Notes: generated by a model from the sequence alone, not told the origin. Shown: positions 10,423 through 20,872, numbered from the stretch's first letter. The stretch: 64,000 nt of DNA from Mixta tenebrionis (GCF_006517625.1 NZ_VHQI01000004.1:328771-392770), one strand, 5' to 3'. Made by a program: numbers and translations.

Positions 10423-11297
10423 CGATTCCCCAGCTAAAAGATTATCCGCTGCCTGCCGCGCTGCCGGAAAACAGAGTGCGCTGGCAGCTTGAGCCGCAGC
10501 GCTGCGCGCTGCTTATCCACGATATGCAGGACTATTTCCTGAATTTCTGGCATCGCGAAAGCGCGATGATCGGTCAGGTTATCGCAAATCTGGCCGCGCT
10601 GCGCCAGCGCTGCCATCAGCTGAATATTCCGGTGTTTTATACCGCCCAGCCCGGTAAACAGAGCGACAAAGAGCGGGCGCTGCTGAATGATATCTGGGGG
10701 CCTGGCCTTAACCGTTCGCCGGAACAGCAGCGGATCGTTTCGGCTCTCTCCCCCGCTCCGCAGGATTGCGTGCTGGTGAAGTGGCGCTACAGCGCCTTTC
10801 AGCGTAGCGACCTGGAAGCGCGGCTTCACGCCCTGCAACGCGACCAGCTGCTGATCGGCGGCATCTACGCCCATATCGGCTGCCTGACCACCGCTACCGA
10901 CGCCTTTATGCGTGATATCCAGCCGTTTATGGTGGCGGACGCGCTGGCGGATTTTAGCCGACAGGAGCATGAGATGGCGCTGCGCTATACCGCCGGACGT
11001 TCAGGTCGGGTGCTGACTACCGCCTGCGCGCTCGATGAGCTGCCCGCCCCGCAGCCGGGCTGGCATCGGGAAGCTTTGCTGGCGCTGCTGGCGCCGATGC
11101 TGGATGAGGATACGCAACAGCTGGCCGACGACGACAACCTGCTCGACTATGGTCTGGATTCGGTACGTATCATGTCGCTGGCTTCGCGCTGGCGTAAAGA
11201 GGGACATGAGCTGGACTTTGTGGCGCTGGTAAAACAGCCGACGCTGGCGGCCTGGCTGGCGCTGCTGAACGGCGGGAGGCAACATGATGCCGTTTAG
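10419..11297 (+). CDS. entB: Isochorismatase / aryl carrier protein EntB
   Basis: 292 residues in two domains. Residues 1-about 205 are isochorismatase ([32 protein letters not shown]), making 2,3-dihydro-DHB and pyruvate. Residues about 215-290 form an aryl carrier protein with DYGLDSVR, whose Ser takes the phosphopantetheine arm. The loaded DHB is delivered to the condensation domain of the NRPS at 1-3504. The arm must be attached by a phosphopantetheinyl transferase (EntD type), which is not in this window. Overlaps entA by 14 nt. Confidence 0.95.
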   Translation: MTIPQLKDYPLPAALPENRVRWQLEPQRCALLIHDMQDYFLNFWHRESAMIGQVIANLAALRQRCHQLNIPVFYTAQPGKQSDKERALLNDIWGPGLNRSPEQQRIVSALSPAPQDCVLVKWRYSAFQRSDLEARLHALQRDQLLIGGIYAHIGCLTTATDAFMRDIQPFMVADALADFSRQEHEMALRYTAGRSGRVLTTACALDELPAPQPGWHREALLALLAPMLDEDTQQLADDDNLLDYGLDSVRIMSLASRWRKEGHELDFVALVKQPTLAAWLALLNGGRQHDAV

Positions 11298-12033
11298 CGG
11301 GCAAACCGTCTGGGTAACCGGCGCCGGCAGCGGCATCGGCGAGCAGGTCGCGATGCGCTTTGTTGAGGCGGGCGCGAAGGTGATCGGTTTCGATCTCGCC
11401 TTTCCGCGCCGTAATCCGCCTTTTACTGCCGTAACGCTGGATCTCAGCGATCCCGCCGCCGTCAGGGAGGTGTGCGCGCCTCTGCTGGCGGCGGGCGATC
11501 TGGATGTGCTGGTGAACGGCGCAGGCATTCTGCGGCTGGGGGCGCTGGAAACCATTAGCTGGGACAGGTGGCAGCAGTCGCTGAACGTTAACGCCGGGGC
11601 GGCCTTTAATCTGTTTCAGCTGACCATTCCCCATTTTCAGCGGCGGCGCCGGGGAAATATCGTCTCGATTGTTTCGAACGCCGCCCACGCGCCGCGCGTC
11701 AATATGGCGGTTTACTGCGCCTCAAAAGCGGCGATGCGCAGTCTCTGCCTGAGCGCCGGACTGGAGTTAGCGCCCTGGGGCATTCGCTGCAATCTGGTTT
11801 CCCCCGGCTCCACGCTGACGCCGATGCTGGAGAAGATGCTGGGCGACGATCCCGCGGCGCGCCAGCGCCTGATTGAAGGGCTGCCGGCGCAGTTTAAGCT
11901 GGGCATTCCGCTGGGCAAAATCGCTCTGCCGGATGAGATCGCCAGCTGCGTGCTTTTTCTCGCCTCCGACGCGGCCAGCCATATTACGCTGCAGGATATA
12001 GTGATTGACGGCGGCGCCACGCTGGGCGCCTGA
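11284..12033 (+). CDS. entA: 2,3-dihydro-2,3-dihydroxybenzoate dehydrogenase EntA
   Basis: 249 residues, a classical short-chain dehydrogenase. TGAGSGIG near the N-terminus binds NAD, and the YCASKAA motif near residue 144 supplies the catalytic Tyr and Lys. It oxidises 2,3-dihydro-DHB to DHB. Last gene of the rightward arm; a bidirectional terminator follows within 20 nt, and the next gene (yfaY) points the other way. In E. coli a thioesterase gene (entH) follows entA; it is absent here. Confidence 0.94.
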   Translation: MMPFSGQTVWVTGAGSGIGEQVAMRFVEAGAKVIGFDLAFPRRNPPFTAVTLDLSDPAAVREVCAPLLAAGDLDVLVNGAGILRLGALETISWDRWQQSLNVNAGAAFNLFQLTIPHFQRRRRGNIVSIVSNAAHAPRVNMAVYCASKAAMRSLCLSAGLELAPWGIRCNLVSPGSTLTPMLEKMLGDDPAARQRLIEGLPAQFKLGIPLGKIALPDEIASCVLFLASDAASHITLQDIVIDGGATLGA

Positions 12034-12049
12034 CGGCGCAGCGCGGACG

Positions 12050-12083
12050 AAAAAAGACCGGGCCTGGTCCGCCCGCTCTTTTT
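12050..12083. terminator. Bidirectional terminator between entA and yfaY
   Basis: An A-run at 12050-12055, a stem AGACCGGGC / GCCCGCTCT with one mismatch, and a T-run at 12079-12083. Placed between two convergent genes, it can end transcripts from both sides. Confidence 0.75.
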
Positions 12084-12114
12084 CACTGCGACGGTTGCGC
12101 CAGGCAGACGCCGC

Positions 12115-13311
12115 TTACGCTTTCAGCGTTTCCACAATATCAACCCAGCCGTGACCGGTGCTGACTTCCATACCGTGCAGCCAGCGGCGCAGCATATTCA
12201 TCGCCATCATCGCTACCAGCTGCTGGCGCGTTTCCAGCGTGTGGCGCTGATTGTTGAACTTCACGCGCTGCGCAAACAGACCATCCGGCGTAGAGAGCGC
12301 AAAGCCGAGCTGCTCATCCTGTAGCGAACCGACGCAGAGCGCCAGCGGCGCCTGCTGCGCGGCGGCCCGCTGCTGCGCCTGCTGCGCCAGCGCCTGCAGC
12401 GTCTCTTTGCCGGCGGGCAGCACTTCGCCTGCCCGCATCGGCACCTGCGCCGAGGCCAGCTGCCACTGCAATAGCCCGGCGCTGAAACGTTCGCTGACGG
12501 TCAGGCTTAGCTGACGCTGGTTAAGCTGACGCGCCAGCTGCGCGGGCAGCCCTTCCGTGCCTTCAAACAGCGTACATTCCGCCAGCTGTAAGCGCACCTG
12601 CTGCCAGGCCTGTTCCATTGCCGTCCGCTGCGCGGCCGGACCGGTCAGCTTGATCTCAATAATCGGCATCGAGGAGCGGTAGCCCATCACCGCGCCTTCC
12701 GGCAGCGGCAGCGGCTCCAGCTCCGCCGCCAGATCGCTCTCGCCGCGCCCGAAGGTGGTTAAGCGCAGGCAGATCGGCGGCTCCGTCAGCGCATAGCGCG
12801 CCTTAAGGCGCGGCAGAATCTGCTGTTCCACCATTACCTTAAATTCCGACGGCACGCCGGGAGTGAAGAAAATCCAGCAGTCGTTAAGGGTGACGGCGAA
12901 GCCGCAGGCGGTGCCAACCGGATTATCAATCAGCTCGCTGCCCGCCGGGATTTCCGCCTGCTTACGGTTGCTGGGCGCCATGGGGCGCCCGCGGCTGGCG
13001 AAAAACGCTTCGATCTTTTCCAGCCACGCCGGCTGTAGTTCCAGTTCCACGCCACAGGCGGTAGCCGCCGCCAGCGCGCTGAGATCGTCGCTGGTCGGTC
13101 CCAGCCCGCCGTTAACAATCAGCACGTCGGCAATCTGGCTACGCTCGGTTAACGTCTCCACCAGCGAACTCAGGCTGTCGCCGACGGTGGCGCGGCTGCT
13201 CATCGGCAGCCCGTGCTGAAACAGCATATCCGCCAGCCAGGCCGCATTGGTATCGATAATCTGACCGTGCAGCACTTCATCGCCCGTCGAGAGCATTTCC
13301 ACTCTAATCAC
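12115..13311 (-). CDS. yfaY: CinA-like protein YfaY
   Basis: 398 residues from a GTG start at 13311, selected because GGAGGA lies just upstream and the protein then begins VIRVEMLSTGDEVLHGQ, matching E. coli YfaY; the open frame extends further back without support. MoCF/CinA-type N-terminal domain with NGGLGPTSDD and TPGVPSEF motifs. The C-terminal part corresponds to the CinA amidase region but, as in YfaY, is divergent, so the amidase activity of PncC should not be assumed. Biological role is not established. Sits beyond menE as in E. coli. Confidence 0.9.
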   Translation of the reverse strand: MIRVEMLSTGDEVLHGQIIDTNAAWLADMLFQHGLPMSSRATVGDSLSSLVETLTERSQIADVLIVNGGLGPTSDDLSALAAATACGVELELQPAWLEKIEAFFASRGRPMAPSNRKQAEIPAGSELIDNPVGTACGFAVTLNDCWIFFTPGVPSEFKVMVEQQILPRLKARYALTEPPICLRLTTFGRGESDLAAELEPLPLPEGAVMGYRSSMPIIEIKLTGPAAQRTAMEQAWQQVRLQLAECTLFEGTEGLPAQLARQLNQRQLSLTVSERFSAGLLQWQLASAQVPMRAGEVLPAGKETLQALAQQAQQRAAAQQAPLALCVGSLQDEQLGFALSTPDGLFAQRVKFNNQRHTLETRQQLVAMMAMNMLRRWLHGMEVSTGHGWVDIVETLKA

Positions 13312-13632
13312 TTCACATCCTCCTGTGGTTGATGCTTTTACTGTAGAAAGGCGCGCAGGCGAATACAACGTAAATCTCCCGGCGGCGCACAGTTTCAGAG
13401 ATAGCGGCCCTCTCCCGGCGCTGCGCTTCTCTCCCGTCGCCGCTGAGCGCGGCGGCGCCGATGCCGAACGCAATATTTGCGGCTTCGGCAGCCATAGCTA
13501 CAGTTTTATCTGCCACCGACAGGAGCGTTTCCGGGGAAAATGCCAGCGGCGTTGACAGCGGGGCGCCGCTAACCTGATGAATGATGAGGCGGCGCTGCTG
13601 CGGGCGGGGGCGCAGCGCCCCAGTAAGATTAA
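13312..13632. other. Intergenic region between menE and yfaY
   Basis: 321 bp with no convincing gene. It begins after the menE stop with a GC-rich inverted repeat (GGGGCGCTGCGCCCC on the minus strand, near 13607-13621) that lacks a T-run, and should contain the yfaY promoter. Nothing else was recognised. Confidence 0.4.
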
Positions 13633-14994
13633 TTAACCGGACTGCGCCCGCAGCCACTGCGCCAGCCGCTGACGCGACAGCTTAATGCCGCCTTCGTTGA
13701 GATGCTCCGGCAGCGGCAGCCAGCGTGCCGGCCGCTGAAAACTCGCCAGCCGCGACTGCGCCCAGTCGGCTACGTTTGTCAGCTGCCAGCCGGCCTCCAG
13801 CGCCAGCAGCGCTACCGGCCTGGCGCCCCACTCTTCATCCTGCTGCGGCAGCACAAAGGCCTGATTGACGGCAGGATGCTGTAGCAGCAGACTTTCGATG
13901 CTCTCCGGCTGTACCGCTTCGCCGCCGCTGAAAAACAGATTATCCACTCTGCCCAGCACCTGAAGTTCGCCCCGATGCCAGCGGCCACGATCGCGGGTAT
14001 GAAACCAGCCCTGCGCGTCGGTCAGCGGCTGAGGCCGCCCTTCCCGCCAGTAGCCGCAGGCGAGCGTCGCGCCGCGAATCCAGATCTCCTCATCGACGAT
14101 GCGTACCTCGCGCCCGGCCAGCGGTAAACCGACGCCGGGCTGACCATCGGCGCGTTTGGCGCACACCGTCGCCGCGCTCTCCGTCAGGCCGTAGCCGCAC
14201 CAGCAGCGAATGCCCGCCGCCTCGGCGCGCGCCACCAGCTCCGGCGGAATCGCCGCCCCGCCCAGCAGCACCGCCTTGAGCCCGACGGGCGGCTGCGGCA
14301 GCTGCAACAGCCGCCACAGCTGGGTCGGCACCAGCGAAGCAAAGCCACAGCCCGCCAGCGCCTGCGCCAGCGGCGTCTTTGCATCCGGGATCGCCAGGCC
14401 GCCGCCGGCCAGCAGCCAGCGCCAGACAATGCCCTGGCCGGAAACGTGACAGAGCGGCAGCGACAGCAGCCAGCGCTCGTCGGCGCTAAAATTCATTAGC
14501 TGATTGACGCCCGCCGCGCTGGCGAACAGCGCCCGGTAATCGTGCGCCGCCGCCTTCGGCAACCCGCTGGAGCCGGAGGTCAGCGTCAGCGTAGCGATAG
14601 CATCAGGCCGCCAGCGGCGGCGCGGCGGCAAAGCAGCGCTTCGCAGCGCCAGCTGAGCGGGGCTTTCCGCCAGCGCATCGGCCAGGTTAAGCATAAAATC
14701 GGGGCGCAGCGTTGACAGCAGCGGCTGCAGCGTGGCGGGCGGCAGCTGCGGATTGAGCGGCAATACCGCGGCGCCCGCCTGCATCAACGCCAGCCAGGCA
14801 AGCAGCAGAGAGAGGCTGTTTTTACCGCGCAGCGCCACCAGCATATCGGCCTGCACGCCCTGCTGCTGAAAGCCGGCGCAGAGGGCGTCCAGCCGCTGCG
14901 CCAGCGCGCGCCAGCTCAGCGTCTCCGCCGGGGTAAGGATCGCCACGGCGTCGGGCCTCATCTGCGCCAGCCGGCGCCACGGAAAATCGTGCAT
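13633..14994 (-). CDS. menE: o-succinylbenzoate-CoA ligase MenE
   Basis: 453 residues from the ATG at 14994, which overlaps the menC stop (TGATG) and gives MHDFPWRRL, aligning with the E. coli start MIFSDWPWRHW; an in-frame ATG 18 nt upstream lies inside menC and is less likely. ANL-family acyl-CoA ligase: LTSGSSGLPKAA near residue 140, GYGLTE, RDRG and the C-terminal GGIKLSRQ catalytic Lys region. Attaches CoA to o-succinylbenzoate in menaquinone synthesis. Last gene of the men operon. Confidence 0.95.
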   Translation of the reverse strand: MHDFPWRRLAQMRPDAVAILTPAETLSWRALAQRLDALCAGFQQQGVQADMLVALRGKNSLSLLLAWLALMQAGAAVLPLNPQLPPATLQPLLSTLRPDFMLNLADALAESPAQLALRSAALPPRRRWRPDAIATLTLTSGSSGLPKAAAHDYRALFASAAGVNQLMNFSADERWLLSLPLCHVSGQGIVWRWLLAGGGLAIPDAKTPLAQALAGCGFASLVPTQLWRLLQLPQPPVGLKAVLLGGAAIPPELVARAEAAGIRCWCGYGLTESAATVCAKRADGQPGVGLPLAGREVRIVDEEIWIRGATLACGYWREGRPQPLTDAQGWFHTRDRGRWHRGELQVLGRVDNLFFSGGEAVQPESIESLLLQHPAVNQAFVLPQQDEEWGARPVALLALEAGWQLTNVADWAQSRLASFQRPARWLPLPEHLNEGGIKLSRQRLAQWLRAQSG

Positions 14995-15956
14995 CAGCAA
15001 ATCCGCGTCCACTGCCCCTGCTCCTGTAACGGTAGTTCACAGCCGGGCCAGCGCCGCACCAGCTGCTGACGCATCAGCGACAGCGTATCCAGCCCCGGCG
15101 TAGCGTGCGGCGTCAGCCAGCGGGCAAGGCGCGCCAGCTGCGTCAGGCCGAGGCTCGATTCCAGCGCCGAGCTGATCACCACCTGCAATCCCAGCCGCTG
15201 CGCGCCGGCAACGATGTGCCGCAGCCGCGCAATGCCGCCGCTCAGCGTCGGCTTAATCACCACCGCCACGACGCCCGGCTGGGCGCTAAGCTGAAAATCG
15301 GGCTGACGCAGGCTTTCATCCCAGGCGATGGCGATGCCGCTTTCGGCGGCGAAACGCAGGCTCTCTTCCGGCGTGCGGCAGGGTTCTTCAATGAAAGCGA
15401 TGCGCGCGCGCTGCGCCGGCGTCAGGCGATCGGCAAAACGCCGCGCTTTTTCTAACGTCCAGCTGCGGTTGGCGTCCAGCCGCAGCGGCAGCGTCGGCAA
15501 CGCCTCCAGCAACAGCGCTACCTGAATGGCGTCGCGCGCCGTTTCATACAGCCCAACCTTCATTTTGGCGCACGGCGGCCTCTGCGCCGCCAGCTGCAGC
15601 AGCAGTTCGTCCGGATCGCCCTGACAGAGCTGCGCGCTCTGCCAGCTCGCCGCCTCCGGCAATTCGCCGCGCAGTTCGGCGCAGGCGCAGCTCAGGCCAA
15701 AAGCCACCGACGGCAGATGGCTCTCCGCAACCGGTCTGGCAGCGCGCCAGTCGGCCAGCCAGGCGACTCCGGCCTGCTGCGCCTGCGTCAGGGTTTCGTG
15801 ACTAAAGCCCGGCAGCGGCGCGATTTCGCCCCAGCCCTGTCGTTCGCCTTCCTGCAGCTGCACCAGCAGGCCTTCTCGCTGCGTCAGGCGCCTGTCGCGC
15901 AGCACCACGCCGCTTTCCATCGGGACGGCATAGCGCCACAGCTTCGCCTGACGCAT
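14994..15956 (-). CDS. menC: o-succinylbenzoate synthase MenC
   Basis: 320 residues of the enolase superfamily. Catalytic features visible: KMKVG (Lys pair), [13 protein letters not shown] and AWDES (metal ligands), and [10 protein letters not shown]. Dehydrates SHCHC to o-succinylbenzoate. Its ATG overlaps the menB stop by 1 nt, so the two are translationally coupled. Confidence 0.96.
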   Translation of the reverse strand: MRQAKLWRYAVPMESGVVLRDRRLTQREGLLVQLQEGERQGWGEIAPLPGFSHETLTQAQQAGVAWLADWRAARPVAESHLPSVAFGLSCACAELRGELPEAASWQSAQLCQGDPDELLLQLAAQRPPCAKMKVGLYETARDAIQVALLLEALPTLPLRLDANRSWTLEKARRFADRLTPAQRARIAFIEEPCRTPEESLRFAAESGIAIAWDESLRQPDFQLSAQPGVVAVVIKPTLSGGIARLRHIVAGAQRLGLQVVISSALESSLGLTQLARLARWLTPHATPGLDTLSLMRQQLVRRWPGCELPLQEQGQWTRIC

Positions 15957-16813
15957 CAGGGATTACGCCGGAACGGGCGGAAATCGGGCTGGCGCTTCTG
16001 ATTAAAGGCGTTGCGCCCCTCCTGCCCCTCTTCCGTCATATAGAACAGCATGGTGGCGTTGCCGGCCAGCTCCTGTAAACCCGCCTGACCGTCGCAGTCA
16101 GCGTTCAGCGCCGCCTTCAGACAGCGCAGCGCCATCGGGCTGTTGCACAGCATTTCGCGGCACCAGCGCACCGTTTCGGTTTCCAGCTGCGCCAGCGGCA
16201 CCACGGTATTTACCAGCCCCATCTCCAGCGCCTGCTGCGCATCATACATGCGGCACAGGAACCAGATTTCGCGCGCCTTTTTCTGGCCGACGATGCGCGC
16301 CATATAGGAAGCGCCCCAGCCGCCGTCAAAGGAGCCGACTTTCGGCCCGGTCTGACCAAAGCGCGCGTTATCCGCCGCGATGGTTAAGTCGCACAGCATA
16401 TGCAGCACGTGGCCGCCGCCCACCGCGTAGCCCGCCACCATCGCCACCACCGGTTTCGGGCAGTTGCGGATCTGGCGCTGAAAATCGAGCACGTTAAGAT
16501 GATGTACGCCGCCTTCATCCTGGTAGCCGCCGTAGTCGCCGCGCACTTTCTGATCGCCGCCGGCGCAGAACGCTTTATCGCCTTCGCCGGTGAGAATAAT
16601 TACGCCGATGCCTTCGTCATAGCGCGCGTCCTGCAACGCCATCATCATCTCCTGCACGGTCAGCGGGCGAAACGCATTGCGCACCTGCGGACGGTTGATG
16701 GTGATTTTGGCGATGCCCTCCGGCGATTTGTGGTAGCGGATATCGGTAAAGTCGCCGCTGCAGTCGCGCCATTCAACGGGTGCGGTAAGCTGTTGGTCGT
16801 CAGGATAAAGCAT
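15956..16813 (-). CDS. menB: 1,4-dihydroxy-2-naphthoyl-CoA synthase MenB
   Basis: 285 residues, the exact family length. Crotonase fold with [27 protein letters not shown] and [11 protein letters not shown], the MenB-specific active-site segments. Closes the second ring of the naphthoquinone. Lies 17 nt after menH and couples to menC. Confidence 0.97.
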   Translation of the reverse strand: MLYPDDQQLTAPVEWRDCSGDFTDIRYHKSPEGIAKITINRPQVRNAFRPLTVQEMMMALQDARYDEGIGVIILTGEGDKAFCAGGDQKVRGDYGGYQDEGGVHHLNVLDFQRQIRNCPKPVVAMVAGYAVGGGHVLHMLCDLTIAADNARFGQTGPKVGSFDGGWGASYMARIVGQKKAREIWFLCRMYDAQQALEMGLVNTVVPLAQLETETVRWCREMLCNSPMALRCLKAALNADCDGQAGLQELAGNATMLFYMTEEGQEGRNAFNQKRQPDFRPFRRNP

Positions 16814-16830
16814 TCAGGGTCTCCATAAAG

Positions 16831-17601
16831 TCAGGTAGGCTGGCGCAGCAGCTGCGCCAGACGATCGCTAAAGGCGGCGGGCGCGGCGCGATGAACGTTA
16901 TGTCCGGCGCCGGGAAGCGTATGCAGCGGCAGCTGCGCCTCTACCGCCAGCTGTAAAAATTTGCTGTCCCATTCGCCGCACAGGTAGCTGAACGGCACGC
17001 GCAGCCGGCGCAGCTCCGGCAGCAGATTGGGCTGATGACTAAGCGAGGTGGCGCTCAGCATCGCCGCCAGCGAGGGGCCGTGGCCGGCGCTGCGCTGCCT
17101 TACCAGCTCGCTGCGCTGCTGTTCGGTCAAATCCATAAACAGCGGCTGCCGGTACCAGGCTTCCAGCGTGGTTGTCAGCGGCAGATCGCGAAAGCGCTGA
17201 ACCCACTGCCGATCGCGCGCCAGCCGCAGCTGACGCTGGCGATGGTCGCACAGGCCGGGGTGTCCCGCTTCGACTACCAGTCCGCACAGGCCCGGTAGCG
17301 CCGCGCGACAGGCGTAGTGCATCGCCACGCGCCCGCCGAGCGAATAGCCGATAAGCCAGTAATGATCAATCTGATGATGGCGCAGCGTGGCGCTCAGCTG
17401 CGCGTTAAGCGCGTCGAAGCCGCTGACGCGCTGGCTGCGCGAGCCGCCGTGACCGGGCAGATCGATGCTCAGCATCGGCCAGTCGGGAAAAGCCTGCTGC
17501 ACCGGCAGCCACTCCTCAGCCGAGCCGAGAAAGCCGTGCAGCCAGACCAGCGTCGGCTTGCAGCTGCGGCGATGTCCCTGCCAGCGGGCGTGCAGAATCA
17601 T
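16831..17601 (-). CDS. menH: SHCHC synthase MenH
   Basis: 256 residues, alpha/beta hydrolase. [12 protein letters not shown] forms the oxyanion region, GYSLGG holds the Ser, and GAGHNVHR near the C-terminus holds the His. Eliminates pyruvate from SEPHCHC to give SHCHC. Overlaps the end of menD by 4 nt. Confidence 0.95.
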   Translation of the reverse strand: MILHARWQGHRRSCKPTLVWLHGFLGSAEEWLPVQQAFPDWPMLSIDLPGHGGSRSQRVSGFDALNAQLSATLRHHQIDHYWLIGYSLGGRVAMHYACRAALPGLCGLVVEAGHPGLCDHRQRQLRLARDRQWVQRFRDLPLTTTLEAWYRQPLFMDLTEQQRSELVRQRSAGHGPSLAAMLSATSLSHQPNLLPELRRLRVPFSYLCGEWDSKFLQLAVEAQLPLHTLPGAGHNVHRAAPAAFSDRLAQLLRQPT

Positions 17602-19265
17602 AGCTGCGCCCCCATAGTTACCAGCCGCGCAAAGACCTCGGCGCCGCTCTCCGGCGGCACGCTAAACTCCACCAGCGTCGTCCCCGTCCGGCTAAAGCCG
17701 TGCTGAACCGCCTCCTGCAGCGCGGCCCAGCTGGAGGCCAGCCGATAATCAAGACCGAACATCTGCGCCGCCGGAGCAAAGTTAACCGCCTGCGGCATGG
17801 TAAAAAACGCTTCGCGCCTGTCGGGCGGCGTCGGCAGCAGCGAGAAGATGCGTCCGCCGTTATTATTGACCACCACCAGCACCAGCGGCGCGGTAGTCTG
17901 TCGCAGCAGCGCCAGACTGTTGAGATCGTAAAGCGTCGAGATATCGCCCAGCAGCGCCAGCAGCGGCTGCGGACAGGCGCGCTGGATGCCGGCCAGCGTC
18001 GCAATCAACCCATCGATGCCGCTGGCGCCGCGGTTGCTGTAGACCGGATAGCCCGCCGGCAGCTGCGCCAGCGCATCCACCAGCCGCACCAGCAGGCTGT
18101 TGCCGAGAAACAGCTGCCCATGCGGCGGCAGCAGTTCCGCCAGCCGGTGCGCCATCTGCGCCTCGTCAACTTCAACCACCGCCGCGCCCGCCTGACGCTG
18201 CATACGAACGGCCAGCGTCTCCAGCTGCGGCGCCCAGGGCTGCTGCTTCAGCGCCGGATGCGCCCGCAGCCAGGCGCTGACGTCGCAGATAAATCGTCGT
18301 CCGGGCTGGTTCGCCGGATCGCGCCGTCCCGGCAGCGGATCGATGAGCCACCACTGCTGCGGACGCGCCCGCTGCTGCCACTGCAGCAGGCGTTTGCCGA
18401 TCGGGTTAGCGCCAAACTGCACGACCAGCTCCGCCTGGCCCAGCAGCTGCTGCGCCTGCGGGCTGTTCAGCCAGAGATCGGCGCAGGGCAGCGGCTGTCC
18501 GGTTTGCGCCTGCACATCCGCCAGCAGCGGCCATCCCTGCTCTGCCGCCCAGCGCGCCACTAATAGGCCCTGTCCGGCCGGCAAACGCCCGGCGACCGCC
18601 ACGCCGCGCTTTTTGCGCCATTCGGCCCAGTCAGGCTGCGGCGTCGCCGCGCTCGAAGCATGATGGCTGAGCCATGGACGCTGCTGCTGTTGCCATTCAT
18701 CCAGCGGCGCCAGCCAGTCGCGCCAGGCGTCATCTTCCGGGCCATAGAGCGGCTCGGCAAAAGGACAGTTAATATGCAGCGCGCCCGTCTGGGCGGCGGC
18801 GATCGCTTCGTCCAGCGTGGCGGCCAGCCAGCGCGCGTCGATTTCCGGCGTCGGACGCGGCAAATCGCAGCGGCGGGCGAAATGGGAAAATATTCCCGGC
18901 TGGATAATCGCCTGGTTGGCGCCGCAGTTAATCAGCTCCGGCGGACGATCGGCGCTCAGCACAATCAGCCGCTCGCCGGTAAGCTGCGCTTCAATCACCG
19001 CCGGCAGCAGGTTGGCGACCGCGGTGCCGGAGGTGACAATCAGCGCCACCGGCGCGTTTAACCCTTTCGCCATGCCGAGCGCAAAAAACCCCAGGCCGCG
19101 TTCGTCAAAATGGGTGTGACAGGTCAGAGCGGGCTGCCCGGCGGCGGCCAGCGTTAACGGCGCGGAGCGAGAGCCTGGCGCGATGCAAATATGGCGCACC
19201 TGGTGGCGCGTCAGCACGGTGATAATCAGCTCCGCCCAGCGGCGGTTGAAGCTACTGACGGACAT
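17598..19265 (-). CDS. menD: SEPHCHC synthase MenD
   Basis: 555 residues, thiamine-diphosphate enzyme (E. coli MenD 556). N-terminal APGSRSAPL, the TPP/Mg motif [12 protein letters not shown] and [12 protein letters not shown] near residue 440-460 are intact. Joins isochorismate with 2-oxoglutarate, the committed step that competes with EntB for isochorismate. A 66-nt gap separates it from menF. Confidence 0.96.
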   Translation of the reverse strand: MSVSSFNRRWAELIITVLTRHQVRHICIAPGSRSAPLTLAAAGQPALTCHTHFDERGLGFFALGMAKGLNAPVALIVTSGTAVANLLPAVIEAQLTGERLIVLSADRPPELINCGANQAIIQPGIFSHFARRCDLPRPTPEIDARWLAATLDEAIAAAQTGALHINCPFAEPLYGPEDDAWRDWLAPLDEWQQQQRPWLSHHASSAATPQPDWAEWRKKRGVAVAGRLPAGQGLLVARWAAEQGWPLLADVQAQTGQPLPCADLWLNSPQAQQLLGQAELVVQFGANPIGKRLLQWQQRARPQQWWLIDPLPGRRDPANQPGRRFICDVSAWLRAHPALKQQPWAPQLETLAVRMQRQAGAAVVEVDEAQMAHRLAELLPPHGQLFLGNSLLVRLVDALAQLPAGYPVYSNRGASGIDGLIATLAGIQRACPQPLLALLGDISTLYDLNSLALLRQTTAPLVLVVVNNNGGRIFSLLPTPPDRREAFFTMPQAVNFAPAAQMFGLDYRLASSWAALQEAVQHGFSRTGTTLVEFSVPPESGAEVFARLVTMGAQL

Positions 19266-19331
19266 AGTCCTCTCCCAATAGGTTAACGGCGTCTCGCATC
19301 GGATTGTCTCAGGCGCAAAGCGTCGGGGTAG

Positions 19332-20681
19332 TCAATCGGCCGGGGCGGCGGCGGCAGGCAGCGGCGTCTGGGCTTTTCTCTGGTCCGCCGGCGCCGGGGC
19401 GGCAACCGGCAGCAGCGCCGCCAGCGCCGCCATTTTGTTTTCCGTTTCCTGCCACTCCAGCAGCGGATCGGAGCCGGCGACGATGCCGGCGCCGCCATAC
19501 AGCCGCACCCGTTCGCCGCTTAGCCAGGCGCAGCGCAGCGTGACGCAAAATTCGCTTTTCTGGCGGGAAATAAAGCCCAGCGAACCGGCATACCAGTCGC
19601 GGCTTAGCCGTTCATGACGCTGCAGAAAGGCGCGCGCCGCCGCGCGCGGCAATCCCGCTACCGCCGCGGTGGGTTGTAAACGCTGCAGGCAGAGCGCGTC
19701 GCTGCGGCTGCGCAGCTCGCCGTGAATGCGCCGCCGCAGATGCTGCAAATTGCGCAGGCGCACCAGCTCGACCGGCATCACCTCCAGCCCGCTGACCATG
19801 CGCCGCAGCCGCTGGCAGATATCCTCCACCACCAGGCCGTTTTCCCGCAGATTTTTCCGATCCTGCAGCAGCCACTGCGCCTGCTGCTGCGCCACGGCGG
19901 GCTGACTATCGCAGCCGACGGTGCCCGCCAGCGCTTCGGTCAGCAGCTCGTTCTGCTGACGCAGCCAGAGCCGCTCCGGGCTGGCGCAAACCAGCGCGCT
20001 TTCGTTATCAGGGCGCAGCATAACCTGGTAACAGCGCGGGTTAACGCGGCGGCTGGCCGCCAGCAGCGCCTCCGGCGGCAGCGGACGATCCCAGAACAGA
20101 TCGGCGCTGCGCGCCAGCACCACTTTTTCCAGCACGCCGCTGGCGATGGTCGCCAGCGCGGTTTCCACCCGCTGATGCCACTCCGCCTGTTCCGGCTGGC
20201 AAACGCGCCGCTGTAAGTTTGCGGCAAGCGGCGGCAGCGGCTGCGGCGGCTGCAGCTGACGCAGAAAGCGCGCGGCAAGCTGGGCGTCTTCACGCAGGCT
20301 GCGCTCGCTGTAGAGAAACAGCGTCAGCCGGTCGCCGCGGCGATCGCGACGCCACATCAGGCGCGGCAGAAAGAAAAAGCTGTTGGCCGCCTCAAAGCGG
20401 TTGCCGCCCCAGATACGCCAGTTGGCCGGCAGACGGCGACAGGCCTGCTCAGCCTGATACAGCGTTTGATAACGTGCGATAGCGCCGCAGAGCGCCACCT
20501 GCTCATGACCTGAACGATGCTGCCACCAGAACTGCGGGCGCTGTGGCTGGGCGCTGAGCCAGGCAAGAGAATCGCCGGCGGCATCAAGGGGAACGGTAAG
20601 CGCGCGGCAGCCCGCTTCGTCGCTGTTAACGTCAGCCAGCTGGGCCAGCAATGCAGCGTAAGCGGCAGAGAGCGAATACAC
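19332..20681 (-). CDS. menF: Isochorismate synthase MenF (menaquinone branch)
   Basis: 449 residues starting at a GTG (20681) with AGGAGG 4 nt upstream. Chorismate-binding motifs: KVVLARSADL, LQPTAAVAGLPR, GSLGFISR and GGAGIVAGSDP. First gene of menFDHBCE. After the catalytic core ends at WQETENKMAALAALL there is an Ala/Pro-rich tail of about 20 residues, making it longer than the 431-residue E. coli MenF. The tail looks unstructured and its start lies in the menF-menD gap. Confidence 0.94.
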   Translation of the reverse strand: MYSLSAAYAALLAQLADVNSDEAGCRALTVPLDAAGDSLAWLSAQPQRPQFWWQHRSGHEQVALCGAIARYQTLYQAEQACRRLPANWRIWGGNRFEAANSFFFLPRLMWRRDRRGDRLTLFLYSERSLREDAQLAARFLRQLQPPQPLPPLAANLQRRVCQPEQAEWHQRVETALATIASGVLEKVVLARSADLFWDRPLPPEALLAASRRVNPRCYQVMLRPDNESALVCASPERLWLRQQNELLTEALAGTVGCDSQPAVAQQQAQWLLQDRKNLRENGLVVEDICQRLRRMVSGLEVMPVELVRLRNLQHLRRRIHGELRSRSDALCLQRLQPTAAVAGLPRAAARAFLQRHERLSRDWYAGSLGFISRQKSEFCVTLRCAWLSGERVRLYGGAGIVAGSDPLLEWQETENKMAALAALLPVAAPAPADQRKAQTPLPAAAAPAD

Positions 20682-20821
20682 AGAACCTCCTAAGTAAAAA
20701 GAGGTAATTAGTGTAAGAGGGTCGTCAGGGTGGAATGTTGATGCAGAACAGTTTGACTAATGTTTTGCCGCGCATTCAGCTGGATGTTTATCCAGCCTGC
20801 GCTAAAGATGCGCGCTTATCA

Positions 20822-20861
20822 CGCAGCCGGCCGGCGACGGGAGACGTGCCGCCCGGCTGCG
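20822..20861 (-). terminator. Large hairpin after elaB, possible terminator
   Basis: Perfect 9-bp arms CGCAGCCGG / CCGGCTGCG enclose 22 nt that can pair further (CGGC / GCCG). It begins 12 nt after the elaB stop. No strong T-run follows, so termination may be weak or factor-assisted. Confidence 0.4.
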
Positions 20862-20872
20862 CGCCGCAGGGA

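Noticed and set aside
1-12033. Siderophore locus as a genomic island with marked boundaries
   Set aside because: No integrase, tRNA, insertion sequence or direct repeat was found at the right edge; the left edge is outside the window.
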